Assembly (NCBI GenBank): GCA_947652605.1
Contig: OX393576.1
Span: forward strand, 58,256,966 to 58,320,965
Source: Elmis aenea
Lineage: Eukaryota > Arthropoda > Insecta > Coleoptera > Elmidae
DNA: 64,000 bases
Reading direction: 5' to 3'
Of the stretch, positions 1 to 13,027 are shown piece by piece. The position numbers and the translations under genes were made by a program. Each line of letters begins with the position of its first letter. Within the stretch, counting starts at the first letter, position 1. The notes under the pieces were generated by a model that saw only the letters and a list, made by a program, of their open reading frames with translations, searched no databases and was not told the origin of the DNA.

Positions 1-76
1 TGCCCCCATTTAACCAACTTGGTAATCTTAAAATAAGCGAGATATCCATGTTGGGGCTTGATTTTGTGACACACTG
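1..76. repeat. Right end of a CAGGGTG-type inverted-repeat element (same family as 3185-3915)
   Basis: The first 76 bases resemble the right arm of the element at 3185-3915: a stretch like 'aaccaacttggtaatctt' followed by 'aagcgagat' and a decayed terminus 'acactgta'. The element therefore begins outside the window and is truncated by the window edge. Assignment is by eye from shared motifs; the terminus is mutated. Confidence 0.6.
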
Positions 77-1228
77 TATGTGTTAGCGCGCATATTAAAA
101 ATTAATGTGCCTCAAGTAATATTTTTGTGGTGATGCATCCATGTCTTTCATTAAACATGATTGTCAGTCCTCAACAACAAGTCGTAACAATTCAGCCACT
201 CTCGACAAAACAGGGTTGCACAGAATTGTAATTGTGAATTACGTAGCACTCCCTACGCATTCTGTTACACGAGAGCGTCGCATTAAACATAATGAAAAGT
301 GCGGGATTTTAAAAATAACCTCTTATCTCGCATTAAGCATCAACTATTCTGTATTATCAGAACACTCTTACATATGGAGTGTGTACCAAACCAATTACAC
401 AACCGGGTGCAATACAGTAAAAGCATTTTTGTGTTCCAAGTTTATTTAAAACAATGTCTTGAATTAATACGCCATACGCTGCAAACATTTCATTTTCATT
501 ATTGTTCGTTTTCATCTATTTTGTGGAGCTGCGGAATGTGCACGAATTTCTTAGTTAAAAAAACTAGCATTCCGTTTTTAGTAATTCGAGAGCAAGACCT
601 GTACTTCAGAATAAGCCCTGGATATAATGTCCATACCTCGAATGATTCTTTTTCCTTGATAAAAATGTCTACTGACAAAAAAAAAACACTTACTAGAACA
701 AAGCACCAAATTGGCAACTTTACATTTCTAATACTAAATTCCCGTCAAGTATTATTTCATTTGTTTTAATTTCGGATTTTCTGCCTTGATATTTCCATTT
801 ACTTAAAGCACTAAATTAACCGAGTTGTATTAATTATCAAACACATAAATTTTCTCTTGTCATTTATGCAAGCTGCTATCGTATTTTATAAATGCTAAAG
901 CGCCCTTTCTTTACTTTTTGATTTAAGTTTCGTTACGGAAAGGACCAAAAATTGCGATGTTTAACTTATTGGAAAAATAATTAATCATTTACTTATTTCG
1001 GTGAGGGAAATACTGCGATCGTATTGTTTTGTAAGGCGTTTGATGTAAATAAAAAACTTTAAAGTCATGTTATAAAAATAGGTTTTACAAAAGTCACAAA
1101 TGTCTACAAAACATTAAAAAAAAGATCATTCATTCTCTATCCATTGACTCAATTTGCAAAATTTGCATTTTTACAAGATTGCTGTGAGTTACAGTCAGTC
1201 GTTTAAGACGAATACTGAACTATAACTG
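77..1228. other. AT-rich intergenic DNA, no gene recognised
   Basis: Open frames at 141-769 have no recognisable motif, overlap one another on both strands and have the composition of non-coding AT-rich DNA. I see no domain, splice structure or repeat boundary here. Confidence 0.5.
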
Positions 1229-1230
1229 TA

Positions 1231-1460
1231 CAGGGTGATCCAAATTTAATGTATTTGGAGTAACTACAGTAGCAAAAAAAGCAGTATAACCTTTTAGGAT
1301 AAATTGATCTATATATTTAAATTAATTAAAGCAGTTTTAGATTTTGCGCACAACATAAATTAAATTTTTCCAGGTTTTCAAAACCTGCCATATTTTCTTT
1401 TTATTTACAAAAAATTTTAATATTTTTTACATGTTTTAAGTAGATGTTGGGCGCAGAATT
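1231..1460. repeat. Single-ended CAGGGTG element fragment
   Basis: A terminus of the form TA|CAGGGTGATCC begins at 1231 and runs into AT-rich sequence. The matching inverted right end was not found before the LINE tail at 1545, so this is a solo end or truncated copy. The right boundary is arbitrary. Confidence 0.4.
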
Positions 1461-1544
1461 TAATAAATGATTTACGTTGTTGTGACGATTCAATTTTCAA
1501 AATATATATCATGTTTTCTGGATGCTGGGAAGAAAATCTCAGAT

Positions 1545-1925
1545 GTCCACACAAAACAAATTACTACTGTATAATCAGATACTGAAGCCTGTTTGGACCT
1601 ATGGGGCTGCGCAAGTAAAACCAGCATAAAAGAAATTCAATCTTTTCAAAATAAAGTTCTGCGAGATATTGTGGGAGCACCATGGTACGTGAGGAATGAT
1701 AACCTTCATAGAGACTTGAATATTCCCACTGTTAAGGAGGAAATCAAGAGGCTAGCAAGGAATCATCAAACAAGGCTAATTACCGATAGCAGCAGAGTGG
1801 TACATCAACTTATGGACGTGAATGTAGTGAGAACGTTGCAAAGAACCAAACCCTTCGAGTTGTGTAGGGTGAACGTGTAAAAGCAGAGCCAAGAGAAGTG
1901 CGTTGATAACAACACGTGAAAAAGT
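1545..1925 (+). pseudogene. 3' end of a jockey-like LINE ORF2 (dead copy)
   Basis: The translation at 1593-1880 is the C-terminal tail of a non-LTR retrotransposon reverse transcriptase ORF. It has the WGCA motif, 'APWYVRN', 'LHRDL' and 'EEIKRLARNH', which match the same positions of the open LINE frame at 63720-63930. The upstream piece (about 1556-1606, 'KLLLYNQILKPVW') is in another frame. The junction at 'acctatggggctg' looks like a short deletion between the two TATGG repeats that flank the TYGIQLWG region in the better copy. There is no reverse transcriptase core, so it is a 5'-truncated, inactive copy. The gene product would have been a target-primed retrotransposition protein; nothing here is functional. 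Confidence 0.85.
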
Positions 1926-2658
1926 GTTATGTATATTTAGAGTCTAAACTTAGCTAATAATAATTAGGTTGATAAGGTCAAACGAAAACTATAGATTAGT
2001 AAATTTTAAAATTTTAAAAAAAGGTGTATTTTAAAAAAATATTAATATTTTTTCTTAAGTTTAAAGAATTTACTTGTTTAATTTTTTTTTAAGTACGATT
2101 AATCTTGACAAACTTAAACTTTGCAATGGAAGTGCAACAAATGTGAATGATGCTTATGATTTTTGCAAACGATTTTATAAAAAACCAATTTATTTATTAG
2201 ATTCCTTGCACAGTAATGCTTTAAGGCAATGTTTCTCAATTTTTTTACTCTTTGGATCCTTACAAAAGTAATAGCTTACAGAGAACTCCAAAGTTGTTTT
2301 GTAGACAATATTTTTAATTTAGCCTAGCAAATAAACTTGAATGAACCTAATAAAAGGCTAGAGGAACCCCTTCAGAAGGATTCACGGACGCGCAGGGTTC
2401 ACGAACCACACTGCTCTAAGGGAACTTGAAAACAATGTTCTATTAGTTTTTGTAATGTATTACCCGTCCATATTATTTACAAAACATCAACTATTTCATT
2501 ACATTTGTACACCAATTTTCGTTTTTTTTTTCGCTGCAACAAAACTTTTTAAATGGTAAGTAAAAATATTAAATCACCACAATCTTATTTAAGGGACCAT
2601 TTCCTCAGATATCAGAAGGAATATACGTTGTACATGTTTTTCAAAATACCACAAAATC

Positions 2659-2678
2659 ATAGTAGTAGTAGTAGTAGT
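2659..2678. repeat. (AGT)n microsatellite
   Basis: About six AGT units are followed by 'ctttatttgttctg'. Trinucleotide tails of this sort sit at the 3' ends of some insect LINEs and SINEs, so this may mark the reversed end of an old retroelement; that is inference. Confidence 0.7.
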
Positions 2679-2962
2679 CTTTATTTGTTCTGAAAAATCC
2701 AAAAAGGCATAGAACATGTCACAATAATGATACATACGGAAAATGTTATGTCTAAACTATGCCATAAATTCAAAAACCGTTCAAATATAGTCCTAAAATA
2801 TTCCGTTGTCAACAAATCAATCAAAAACTTTAAACGTTAAGAAAAGTATTAATTAATTTCATATTTAACCAAAAAAAAAAACTATTTTAAGATTATTAAG
2901 CACGTTTTTTTGTAGCTCAATCTATTATACGAACTAAATCTGAGAATTTCACCAGTAACAAA

Positions 2963-2992
2963 CCTAACCCAACCTAACCTAACCAACCTAAT
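2963..2992. repeat. CCTAA/CCTAACC patch (interstitial telomere-like)
   Basis: Repeated 'aacctaacc' units resemble the (TTAGG)n telomere repeat of most insects, read on the opposite strand, but units are irregular and the tract is only about 30 bp. A shorter similar patch is at 37733-37746. Confidence 0.5.
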
Positions 2993-3184
2993 GGTATATC
3001 CAAAATATTCCCAAATTTGAAAAACATTTCATATGCACCTTCTTTCTAATTACTTACATTCGACAAAAAATTTAAAAATCATCAGTTGTGCAATGTATTA
3101 TTTTAATCATCTTAAGTCTACTAAAGATCGATACCATTATTTTAAGGTGACAAATTTATTTTACAAACAACTTCTTTTTTTATA

Positions 3185-3915
3185 CAGGGTGTCCCAAATT
3201 CGAGTAAATGCATGGGAATCTCGCTTTTCTTAAGAGCTACGAAGTTGGTTAAATTAGGTTAAAGTTGCGAAATTAGATGCTCATTAAATATCTGCAAAGA
3301 AAATTTTCATGGCTGTCTTAGTTCAAAAGTTATTCAAGAAAAACTGAAGAAATTGATTTTAGTTGTTTTGCCCCATATCCTACATTTTTTAAGATATCGA
3401 AAATCTGGAAGCACTTCTCCATGACAGCTTCTTACCCTTTATATTTTGAGATAACATAAAATTTCCAACAACGTTTCGTCTCTTGATTTTTTTAAATACG
3501 GTGAATTTTTTTTTATCTCATAGTCAGGTAGCATTTTGTCTTCTGATCTCAATGATATATGACACAATGTCTAAAATGATATTTTACCACAAAAATTTGA
3601 GAAAAATTCATTTTGTCCAATTTTTTAATCAAATATTTGTTTTGTTTTTTTGTTGGTCTGTTAAAACTGTCCTTTTGACATTACCATGATCGTGCATAAT
3701 TGTATAATTTGCAACCAGCTAGAAATTGTTTGATATTTGTGCTTTTGTTCCCAATTTTTATTTTATAAAATGGTTTTCACAAACAAAGAAAAACAGGTCA
3801 TGTTACAAATTTATTATTTGTAACTGCACATCATTTCGCAACTTTGCCCTAATTTAACCGACCTCGTAGCTTTTAAGATAAGCGAGATTCCTACGTACGA
3901 ATGTGAGATACCCTG
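3185..3915. mobile_element. CAGGGTG-ended palindromic element, TA target
   Basis: The left end reads TA|CAGGGTGTCCCAAATTCG and the right end is its imperfect inverse ending CCCTG|TA. The outer arms (about 3185-3290 and 3825-3915) are inverted copies: both carry the 'aagcgagat', 'taatttaacc' and 'gcaactttg' type motifs. No transposase is encoded in the 731 bp, so it is a non-autonomous inverted-repeat element. Related sequence is at 1-76 and around 22908-23090. Confidence 0.75.
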
Positions 3916-4566
3916 TATAATATAACGAAAAAGGAGAAAAAATATATTATCTACCTACAGCGACTTTAACACAGCACAACTAAAACCTAATGCTATATGT
4001 TTGTGGACTTTCCAAAACTTGTAGAACGCCGAACACAACACATTTGCTATATTTTCACAGCAAAACACGACAACAATTTGATTTTAAATCCAAAACAGCA
4101 CCATAAATTTTCATTTCCACAACCTCGAAATCAGGGACAGAGAATTTCCCCATTGTACGATTAGTTTTGCATGAAACATTTGGTTAGATATTCGCGGTAT
4201 AAACTCACGGTGTGTGCGAGATGTGTAGATACAAGAATAAAAATTCTTTCCATGTTGCGCTTGGAAATTCCGTCAAGGTAACTAAACAATATGGAAACTT
4301 CGGCTTTAAATATTAATATGATATGCAAAATAGGTCATAAAATGCTCGAAGCACTATATCCGTAATAAATATAGCATGGGGTTGTTTTTGTTATTTCGAT
4401 TTTATATTTTTTGCCTTGGAAATACAGAAAGTAATTTGAATTTCATTAAAAATTATTTTCTGTACTTAACAAAATGTTTTTGATTACGATCAAATACTGT
4501 GCGTATATCGATTGGTGGAGGCGACGAGTCAAAAAGATGTCTTTTAGAAAATTTTAGGTTTTTAAG
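3916..4566. other. AT-rich intergenic DNA, nothing recognised
   Basis: No open frame with a recognisable motif and no clear repeat boundary. Confidence 0.5.
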
Positions 4567-4568
4567 TA

Positions 4569-7159
4569 CAGGGTGTACCAAATTCCTTTACCGATATAGT
4601 TGGCAAAAGTCTAATATCGATCTCTTGGGCTATTTTTTGAGAAAAAAACGCCCATGTCATCCGATTTGTTATAACGCTTTCCATTTTGGCACTACAGACG
4701 AAAAATAAAATTTTACTCCATCATTTTTGAAAATTTACTATAACTTCTTCATTTATTAAAGTAGAACCAAATGTGATGAAAGTATTTTATAAAGATTTTT
4801 ATGCTTAATTTAAAAACAAAATTATTTGTTTTTAGCGTAATTGATTTTCAAGATATGAAGTTAACTTATATTTTTTTAAATAGAAACTCCAGATGGCCAT
4901 AACTTTATATGAAAGAGCGCGTTTTTGGCTTTTTAAAAATATACAATTTTACTTATATACAGGGTGAGTCACGACGGACGCGTCGGAGTTTTATGGCGAA
5001 ACGCTTGGTCAAACTTGTGAAACTTTAAACATCGATAACTCATTTTTTTTAAATACAACCCCTTATATTTTTTAACACCGTCTTATAGAAAATTTAATTC
5101 TCTTTCGAAAACATTAAAACTGTTTTAAACCTAAAATTGATATTTTCCGAGATATCGCGATTTTATTGTTAATTATTAGGTCAAAGTAATATTTTCGAGT
5201 AGGCTACAAAGGTAGACAGCGATAATTTGAAACAATTGAAAGAAAGAACAAGAAAGGTTTAGTTTTATCTTTTGCCTACGCATTTTTAACATTTTTTTAT
5301 AGTGAAGAGCAATCTCACGTTTAAATCGCGATTTCTTAAAATTATTTATGCATTTATTTATTGGACCAGTATGATAAGATGATTAGTAAATCATATAAAC
5401 TATTTTTTTGTATGATACGACTCTCGGTTCTACCAAAATTTCTTTGCTTAACTTCTGGTTCTACGCATTTTGCAAACATTGTGTTTTATGCAGTGTGCAC
5501 AATGTTTAATGAAGGTAAGTGTTTATGGTGTGTTAACTAAAATATAAATACACAGAAAATATTTCAAATAGGGACCGTATTAACTTTAATTGAACATTTA
5601 TAAAAATATTTCTAGTGATAACTAAAATTTATGTAATAATAATTCAAAAACTTTTGAGACAATCACTCCTAATATGTTGCGTAATGTAAGGCGTTTACTT
5701 GAAAAGAGGATCACAATGTGTATTCAAGAGGATGGTCGTCATGTTGAACATTTATTGTAATCGGCTGTTAAATTTGGATTTTGGAATTTCATAGCCTACT
5801 CGAAAATATTACTTTGACCTAATAATTAACATTAAAATCGCGATATCTCGAAAAATATAAATTTTAGGTATAAAACAGTATTAATGTTTTCGAAAGAGAA
5901 TTAAATTTTCTATAAGACTGTGTAAAAAAATATAGGGTGTTGTATTTTTTAAAAATGAGTTATCGATGTTTAAAGTTTCACAAGTTTGACCAGGCGTAAA
6001 AAACGCCCCGTATAATATTTTAAAAATGTAGGTGGTGCAAAGTGTTACATAATCTATTGTCAATCTTATCTCCAAGCGAATTTCTTCAGACTTCTCAAAG
6101 TTTTTAAATGTAGAAAATTTTTGAAAATACTAAATTTTCATGAAAATGCGATTTTCACGAGAACGGTTGACTTTAGACCCATATGACCTACATTTTTTTA
6201 ATTAAATTTAAAGAGGAATCCAAAAATGTAAAAATATACAGGGTGTTTCATAAGAAAAAGTATAACTTTGATATGCCACTCTTTTTTGGAGCACCCTGTA
6301 TGTTTGAATATTTTTAAAATGTAGCCCTTATTGACTTACATAATTTAACAGCGACAGAAATTGGAAAATATAAAACGTTTCGCCATAAAACTCCGACGCG
6401 TCCGTCGTGACTCACCCTGTATTTGTTGCAAAAATAACAGTTAAATGGATAACTTTGTAAAAATTTTCTTGTCAAAGTTGGCCATGATTTCGTAAACAAG
6501 TCATGTTTGCAATTGTTAAACAACTAAACGTCATATCCAACCACATTTTTTAAGTTTTGAGCAAATTCTTGTATTATTCTGTATTTTATAACTCTTTATT
6601 GTGATATTGTAAACATGGCTAATTTTGAACACTTTTAAAAGTTTAATATGTTAAAATTTACATCGTTAGTGATGAGAACGTAACGGCTGCTGCAAAATTT
6701 ACTTGGAACTTGGAACTGACGTTTAGTTGTTTAATAATTGCAAACATTACTTGTTTACGAAATAATGACAAACTTTGATAAGGTAATGTTAACAAAATTA
6801 GCCATATTTCAGCTATTTATTGCAACAAATTTATAAAACTCCATATTTTTAAAAAGCTAAAAAACGCTCTTTCATATAAAGTCATGACGAACTTGGGTTT
6901 CTATTTTTAAAACATGTAAGTTTACTTTATGTCTCAAAAAAAAATCGCAAAACAAATTATTTTGTTTTTAAATTAGGCATAAAATTCAGTATAAAAACCT
7001 GTAATATATTTTGTTCTATTTAAATAAATAAAGAAATTATAGTAAGTTTTCAAAAATGATGAAATTTCAACCAATTATAATTAACAAATAAAATGAATCT
7101 AAAGATTAAACTAATCACACTAACCAATTCACCTAATGATTTAGAAAATGATCACTCTG
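4569..7159. mobile_element. Outer CAGGGTG-type inverted-repeat element hosting a nested element
   Basis: It starts with TA|CAGGGTGTACC. Arms at about 4720-4945 and 6840-7065 are inverted copies of each other: both contain 'gaaagagcg' or its complement, the 'aaacaaaattatttg' type stretch and the 'ttttcaaaaatgatg' type stretch. The right terminus near 7159 ('atcactctg|ta') is decayed and its assignment is tentative. It is split by the younger element at 4960-6419. Confidence 0.6.
4960..6419. mobile_element. Nested CAGGGTG element with long terminal inverted repeats
   Basis: The left end TA|CAGGGTGAGTCACG is mirrored at the right by CGTGACTCACCCTG|TA, with the adjoining 'gacgcgtcggagttttatgg' stretch also inverted. 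Further inside, 'gaaactttaaacatcgataa' occurs in both orientations (near 5020 and 5960). Length is 1460 bp with no transposase frame. A 66-bp palindrome with its own CAGGGTG ends lies at 6238-6301. A partial copy is at 34758-35338. Confidence 0.85.
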
Positions 7160-8040
7160 TATAGAGTTACGTGTGCCGATAACTTCTTGCAATTTATTGC
7201 GTAAACCGATCGATGCGTTCACAAGCGCTAACCGCAATAATTATAAATCTTGTTTACATATTACAAATTTTATGGCTTTGTTAACATTATAGCTTTTATA
7301 TAGGTGTTATCGTATGGAACTAATCCAGCCAAAATCTAAAAGAATTGCATGTTATGCCTGTTTAATATTAACTCCTAGTATAGAAAAGTTAAAGATATAG
7401 TGTTATTTTCATGGATATTAAAGTAATTGAATTTACTACAGCTGAAAAGAGGAGTATCACCCGCTTTTTTTCGTTTCCGGGTCCCATCCGGGAACCCGGA
7501 GCGTATAACTTAATATTGGAGCACCGAGTTAAGACGATAATTTTTCATATTTTAATATAGTGAGGTAAAGCCTTATAAGATTACTATACAAAGTTACAGT
7601 ATGGATCGATAAGAAACAATTTTTTTAAATTCAAAATTAAAATCTTATTCATGATTTAAAAAATCAGTTTTTAAAAGCATTTATTGTCATTTAGAAGAAC
7701 AAGAAAATAAAATACAATTTATGCAGTATTGTTTGTGCCCTTACAGTGGTCCAATTATATGAATTATGGCGTTGTGAAGCTTAATACTTTAGCTCTTTAT
7801 CGTGCGGCCCGTCACAGCTTTACTTTTTGACTTTTTAAATAAATAGGGTTGTTATTTTGTTAATAAAGAGATAATTTGTGTTTATCATCTAGTGTTCATA
7901 TTTTAATACGTTTCTTATATGCGGCCCGCACAACTTTTTTAAATTTTTAGTTGGCCCGTTATTATAAAAGGTTGCTCATTCCTAAAGCTATATTCGGTAA
8001 CAGTTGTGGTGCTACAAAGTTCCTATTAATATGGCAGATC
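7160..8040. repeat. Repeat-like AT-rich DNA with a possible hAT-type right end near 7980
   Basis: Between 7800 and 7985 the paired phrases 'gcggcccg' and 'ggttgctcattccta' resemble the sub-terminal and terminal sequence of hAT elements, whose ends often read TAGG..GCAACC. I could not find the left end or a target-site duplication. A GC hairpin ('ccgggtcccatccgggaacccgg' region) is at 7474-7500. The rest is unremarkable. Confidence 0.3.
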
Positions 8041-8400
8041 AATGTACCAGATATGCCTGTACATTTTAATCAGCTTTGAAAAATTACAATGCGCAGAGCA
8101 TACATCAAATGTTTCAAATTGCAGATTAATGAAAATGAAGTTAATGGGCGTGGTATGGGTTTACAGCGGTTTGCTAAATTTCGCGGCGGCAGAGAAGGCT
8201 TGGAGGACAAAACACCTGGGTCGGTCAAAACCGATGAGAGTTTAGGGAGGTCACTAGCGTCCGGGAGGAGGGGGCGGGGAACAAGGTAAGGTAAGGGTAG
8301 GTGGAAGTACTGTCACAGCATTTGCCTATAGTAGGTAGGGGAAACCACCTGAAACCCCTACGATGACAGACGACCGCAGGATTCGAACCCACGCCTCCCA
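8040..8400 (-). mobile_element. tRNA-derived SINE, reversed and 5'-truncated copy
   Basis: On the minus strand a perfect polymerase III B box (GGTTCGAATCC) lies at 8381-8391. It is followed by the body sequence shared with the SINE at 30074-30333: 'tttcaggtggtttcc', 'ggcaaatgctgtgacagta' and 'acctaccctta'. The A-box half is missing or unrecognisable upstream of 'gcgtgggttcg'. The shared part is about 8285-8400; the 3' limit at 8040 is a guess. Confidence 0.7.
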
Positions 8401-8689
8401 CATTTGTTTTTGTTGTAGTTTTCCCAAATAAAATGGGTTAAAAAAAGAATCGTGCATTTTTTTAAATTTCGTAATGATTCTAGCTTTTGAGACCCGCTAG
8501 TTAATTTACCTTCTGTATAGACCAATCAAAAAGCATGAGATCATAACCTCTGCACGACACACAGCACATCTTCATTATGTAAAATACGACGTGAGACCGC
8601 CGGCAGGTCTCACAGTCCAAGGATCATGAACCGGTGGTTCTCATCGTCGACAACGTGTTAAACAAAGATATGATGACTGCATATTTTTT

Positions 8690-9345
8690 TGTTTTTAGTA
8701 TCCTATAAGGACGCCGAAAAATTTAGTTTGCCATGAAACCCTGCGAGATAAAATCAAAACTTTCTTATTTACCGATGCGCGCATCCTTAGTCAATAAAAT
8801 GGTGCAAAGTTTTTGAAAATACGTCCAATAGCTCCTGAGAAAAATACGAAAAACGAGATTCTTGTAAAAGCAGTTTATTTCTCAGTCGCAAAAAAATTCA
8901 ATTAGGTACTTCTTTGTTTTCTATCCGACAGTTTTCTTTTTGGTCTCGAAGTGTAGCCAAAGGATAGCCGTATCTGTCGATGTGTAAATTGATGCACTTT
9001 CTTTTGTTTTTAGTATCCTTTACAGCGCAGCCGCCTGAAAATGATGTTTAAAAATAGTCAATTTTGCAGTCGCGTTGGTCATGAACTTTCGAAAAATTTT
9101 TGCTGTTCAAGTTTTTAAAAATAGGTCCAACGATCTCGGAGAAAAAACTAGACCCGTACAATCGGTTTAAGTTAAAAAAAAAACGTTTTGTTACGATTGT
9201 GGAGGTAAAAAGGTCTTCGATCGAGATTTTCGAAGCGAGTTCGAAAGAGACTTAGGTACCAAGAGTTTCAAAATAATTTATAGCCGCTTTAATTGTTCCT
9301 TCGAAGCAAAAGGAATGTATTTTAAATAAAAATAGATAAAAGCTG
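8690..9345. repeat. Dispersed repeat shared with the hAT element at 29337-30759
   Basis: Long stretches match 29567-29850 in the same orientation, for example 'ataaaatcaaaact', 'cttatttaccgatgcg', 'aaagtttttgaaaatacgt', 'cgagattcttgt' and 'ttgttttctatccgaca'. A related unit follows at 9000-9180. No terminal repeats or coding frame were found, so this is a fragment of the same hAT-like family. Confidence 0.6.
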
Positions 9346-11873
9346 ATTTGTTTTTACTTTTTGTATTTTTCCGAGACCACTCAACAAAATTTTGGGACAG
9401 AAGATATATTCTCACCAAACTCCCGTTTTATTAACATATTTGTTACCAAAATGCGTTTTACAACAACCAAAAACAATAAAAAGTGCTATTTAACCGTCAT
9501 AAAACAATAAATTAAACCAATTAAAGAATAGTATATTTTACAAGTGATTAAAGTCCAGTTTTTTTTTTCGTGAGGTGGATTTATTCACTAGCCGCAAAGC
9601 GATGAGTGAGCAAATCTCACGAACGAAAAAAAATGATTTCATCTCGAATCGTAAATGCTATTTTTTCTAGGAAATTAAAATTATATTATAGAACGAACGT
9701 TAATGTAAACGAACCAAATGACAATTATTATGTAAAAAGTTTTAATAATCATTTCATTTCCATAGCGACACCACCAACCACACTGACATTGATAAATAAA
9801 ATTATAACCTGCAAACGAAATATATTTACCTAATATTAATTTTTGTTCCATTCCTAGGCTTCATAAAAAATGCTACATTAAAATAAAATTATTTGACAAG
9901 AATATTAACGGAATTTTAGTTTATTATGAGTTAAAGCTAAAAAAAATGTAACGTTTACAATTTGGTTTTGACATTGACATTATTTTCGCCACTAGAGACG
10001 AAAGTAAAACTTTCATGTGGGGTAGGCAGTGAGAAAATAAATACTTCATACGCATGAGTAAAAATATTTATTATGAAACACAAAAAAAAAACTTAAAATA
10101 AACAAAACAATTCAAAAGATAATTCGGAAATAAATTATTTTGTTTAAGGTTATTGACTTTGGAAATATCTTCCCTATTTATTTCCCAACAGAATCGTAAA
10201 TGACTTTAAAAACACAACTTATTTGCATTCGTTGAACTTTTCCCAACAGCGATTCCCAAACTTTACAGATCTATCTGACAACGCTATTAAACTTGTTTTG
10301 CATAAATTTTAACTCATTTGCAGCAATTAATATTTGCGATAGTGACTAAATGAAGGACATAAGCTGCACCTTTTTTGTTTCTTACTAATTAGATTTAGCT
10401 TCATTTTATTTGTGGATTGCAAATATTAACAAACCCGTGTAAAATTTTTAAATCGAGACATTATTGAAAAAATATTTAAAATTTTAATACGTTAAAAATC
10501 AAATTCATTTTCTACAACATAAAAAAATGTAAATATAATGCTTCAGCACTTAGAATAAAAAATTACTCTTACCTCAAAAGATGTTTAAAATAGGGTTATT
10601 ATCCAACGTGAGAATAAATATTTTTTGTAATGTAACAGCTATGAGAAAAAAATCATTTTAAAATGATAGTATGTCAGCTACAAAACAATTAAATATAAGG
10701 CCCATATAATAAGCTCTTAAAAGTACACAACTCTAACCACATTTAACCAAACCCATACTCTTTAAAAATAACAAAGATAGCAGCTTTATCTCATTCAAAG
10801 TGGACAGTTTGCCAATATTGTTCTGCTTTTTTTTATAAATGGAAGCAGTATATTTAAAGTTGAGGGTAAAAATCCGGGTCTCGGTCCATTAAAAACCTAT
10901 CCCAAAGTTCGCAAGTGGTGTACATGGTACATTTAAAGCAGTTTATATGTATTTTTCGGATCGTGTCGGTGTCAAACGGAGCTTAACACGCAGTAACGCT
11001 GTAGGTCTCACGGACGGACAGGTCGATCGCATCTGCGGAACGCACAGTTATCGGGCTACACTGAAACCTACTTAGCAGACGCCTAGCGTCGCCGAACAAA
11101 CAATTCGGAAAACTAGATCTCTTCTGTTGAATTTCTAAAGGGAATAGTGCCTTCGATTTTCTTTATAAATTGAATTTGATCAATCATTTCGACACCAAAA
11201 TGGTGAACTCCTTTAAAAGAAATTTAAGATAATGCATTTTCCAAAGCAAACTAAGGCGATTCAATTTCTAACGGTTTTGTTACTTAAAAAAAGATTGGAA
11301 AACAGATATATGGATTTCTTTTCAATATAAAGTATTTCCTGCCCTGTGCAATTTTTCTACATCTATCAATTTTTGTTATCCTCCTTCTAAATTCCTTAAA
11401 ACAATACTGCATTTATTCTGTAACTGGACTGAAATTTTGTTTGTTAAAAACCTTCCTTAAGTAATAATTACAAAAAGTATATTTGCTACAAAAACAAAAA
11501 TTTTGCAGCAGTTATAGCACATAACGTTGCTGCATTTTCATAAACAATAAAAGATACTTTCACCTTTTGAATTTCAGTGTCCATTTTACGTTCTTCGTTT
11601 TTTTTTAATCTTTGCGTACTTAAAAAAGCATTGAAAAATTATTTTGAATTTTTTCAGTGTGTTCTATTACTTTTTCAGATAAAAAAAAGTATCATATTTC
11701 ATTTGTAGTTTTAAATAAAACATAAAAAACAATACAATACCTGCACAATTAACATACCTACTAAAAATTTGTCCTTTTATTAACAGCCACTAATATTTAT
11801 TTTATTCGATAAATGATAAAAGCTTCACCATTTTTGTTTCTTACTAATAATTTTATCTTCCGTTTTAGCATTA
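9346..11873. other. AT-rich intergenic DNA, no gene recognised
   Basis: Apart from a slightly GC-richer stretch at 10870-11110 with no recognisable frame, this is AT-rich sequence without detectable gene structure. The frame at 9606-9833 has no known motif. Confidence 0.45.
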
Positions 11874-13027
11874 TTGGGGGGTCCACATAGAAGAGTCACT
11901 ACTGACATCTAGTAAACGGTAAGAGCTTCAAAGAAGTTTAAGTTAGACAAATTATTCCCTTTACTGAGACCCATTTAGTGATGCTTTAATGTTTTAAAAA
12001 AGTTCCATGGTACGCTAGATAATTAAAAAAAAATTCAATAGGCATTTTTTTTTTAATGGTAAATAACTCGGTTATACATGATGGTACAAAAATAGTTTTA
12101 CGGAAAAAGTTGTTGACTTTTTTAAGCACTGTAAAATGAAATGATTTATTTTATTCACTTAATTTAGTATTGTTTAAATTCTTAAATAAATTAAAAACTT
12201 CCATTTTCTTATGGAAACCATAGTTGGCTATGACCTCCTTTTAATAAAATAAATTTTAATGTATTTATTTTAATATTTAGGCTCAAAACTAATAAATTAC
12301 GTTAAAAAGTCCCTATAGGGCTATAGAGTGCCATAAAATAAAAAAAAATTACTATTACTTTTCCAATTTATTTTATTATTGTCCAGTTAATATTCAACTT
12401 AATATTATCTTTAAATATTTTGTTTAAATTAAATATTCGTTTTAAAAAATTACAAATTTCATGTTATTTTTGTTACTCGTTGAACAAATGCGTAAAATAA
12501 ATTGGTTGTAAAAATTATTTTATGAGACATCAAAGTCGGGTTTTGTATTGTTTTTACTGTATAATTATTTTGATTAAGATAGTCTAGTAAATAAAAAAAT
12601 GCTGTTTCATAATCATAAAAAGAAAAGCTGCCTTTTAAAAATTATAAAATTTTTGATTTAATGTTTTACATTTAAATTGGTTAAAATTTGCGTTAAATGA
12701 CAAAACTAATTTCATGGCATTTTTTAGCTTCATAGGAATTTTTTGATGAAATGTATTTGTTTTTAGCCTAAATATCAAAATAAATACATTAAACCTTATA
12801 TTATTGAAAAGAGGAACACTTTTTCATCAGGTCATATCCAGCTATGGTTTCGATTTAAAAAAAATGCAAGTTTGTAATTTATCTAAGAATTTAAACAATA
12901 ATAAAACAAATGAATGTTTTCATTTGCGTAGACCAATCTACAACTTTTTCCCCAAAAATATTTTTGTACCATTAAGTATAACCGGGTTGTTAACGATTAA
13001 AAAACAAAGCTCTATTCGATCTCTGTT

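Larger units (their letters stand above)
1926..3180. other. AT-rich intergenic DNA with a microsatellite and CCTAA patch
   Basis: No gene is recognisable. It contains an (AGT)n tract near 2659-2678 and a CCTAA/CCTAACC-rich patch near 2963-2992, both annotated separately. Confidence 0.5.

Noticed and set aside
141..769. Overlapping open frames near the left edge
   Set aside because: AT-rich, overlapping on both strands, with no domain, splice or codon signal; treated as chance.
8042..8289. Two overlapping short frames ending in Gly/Arg-rich sequence
   Set aside because: They lie next to and partly in the reversed SINE; the Gly/Arg-rich end comes from a GC-rich repeat.
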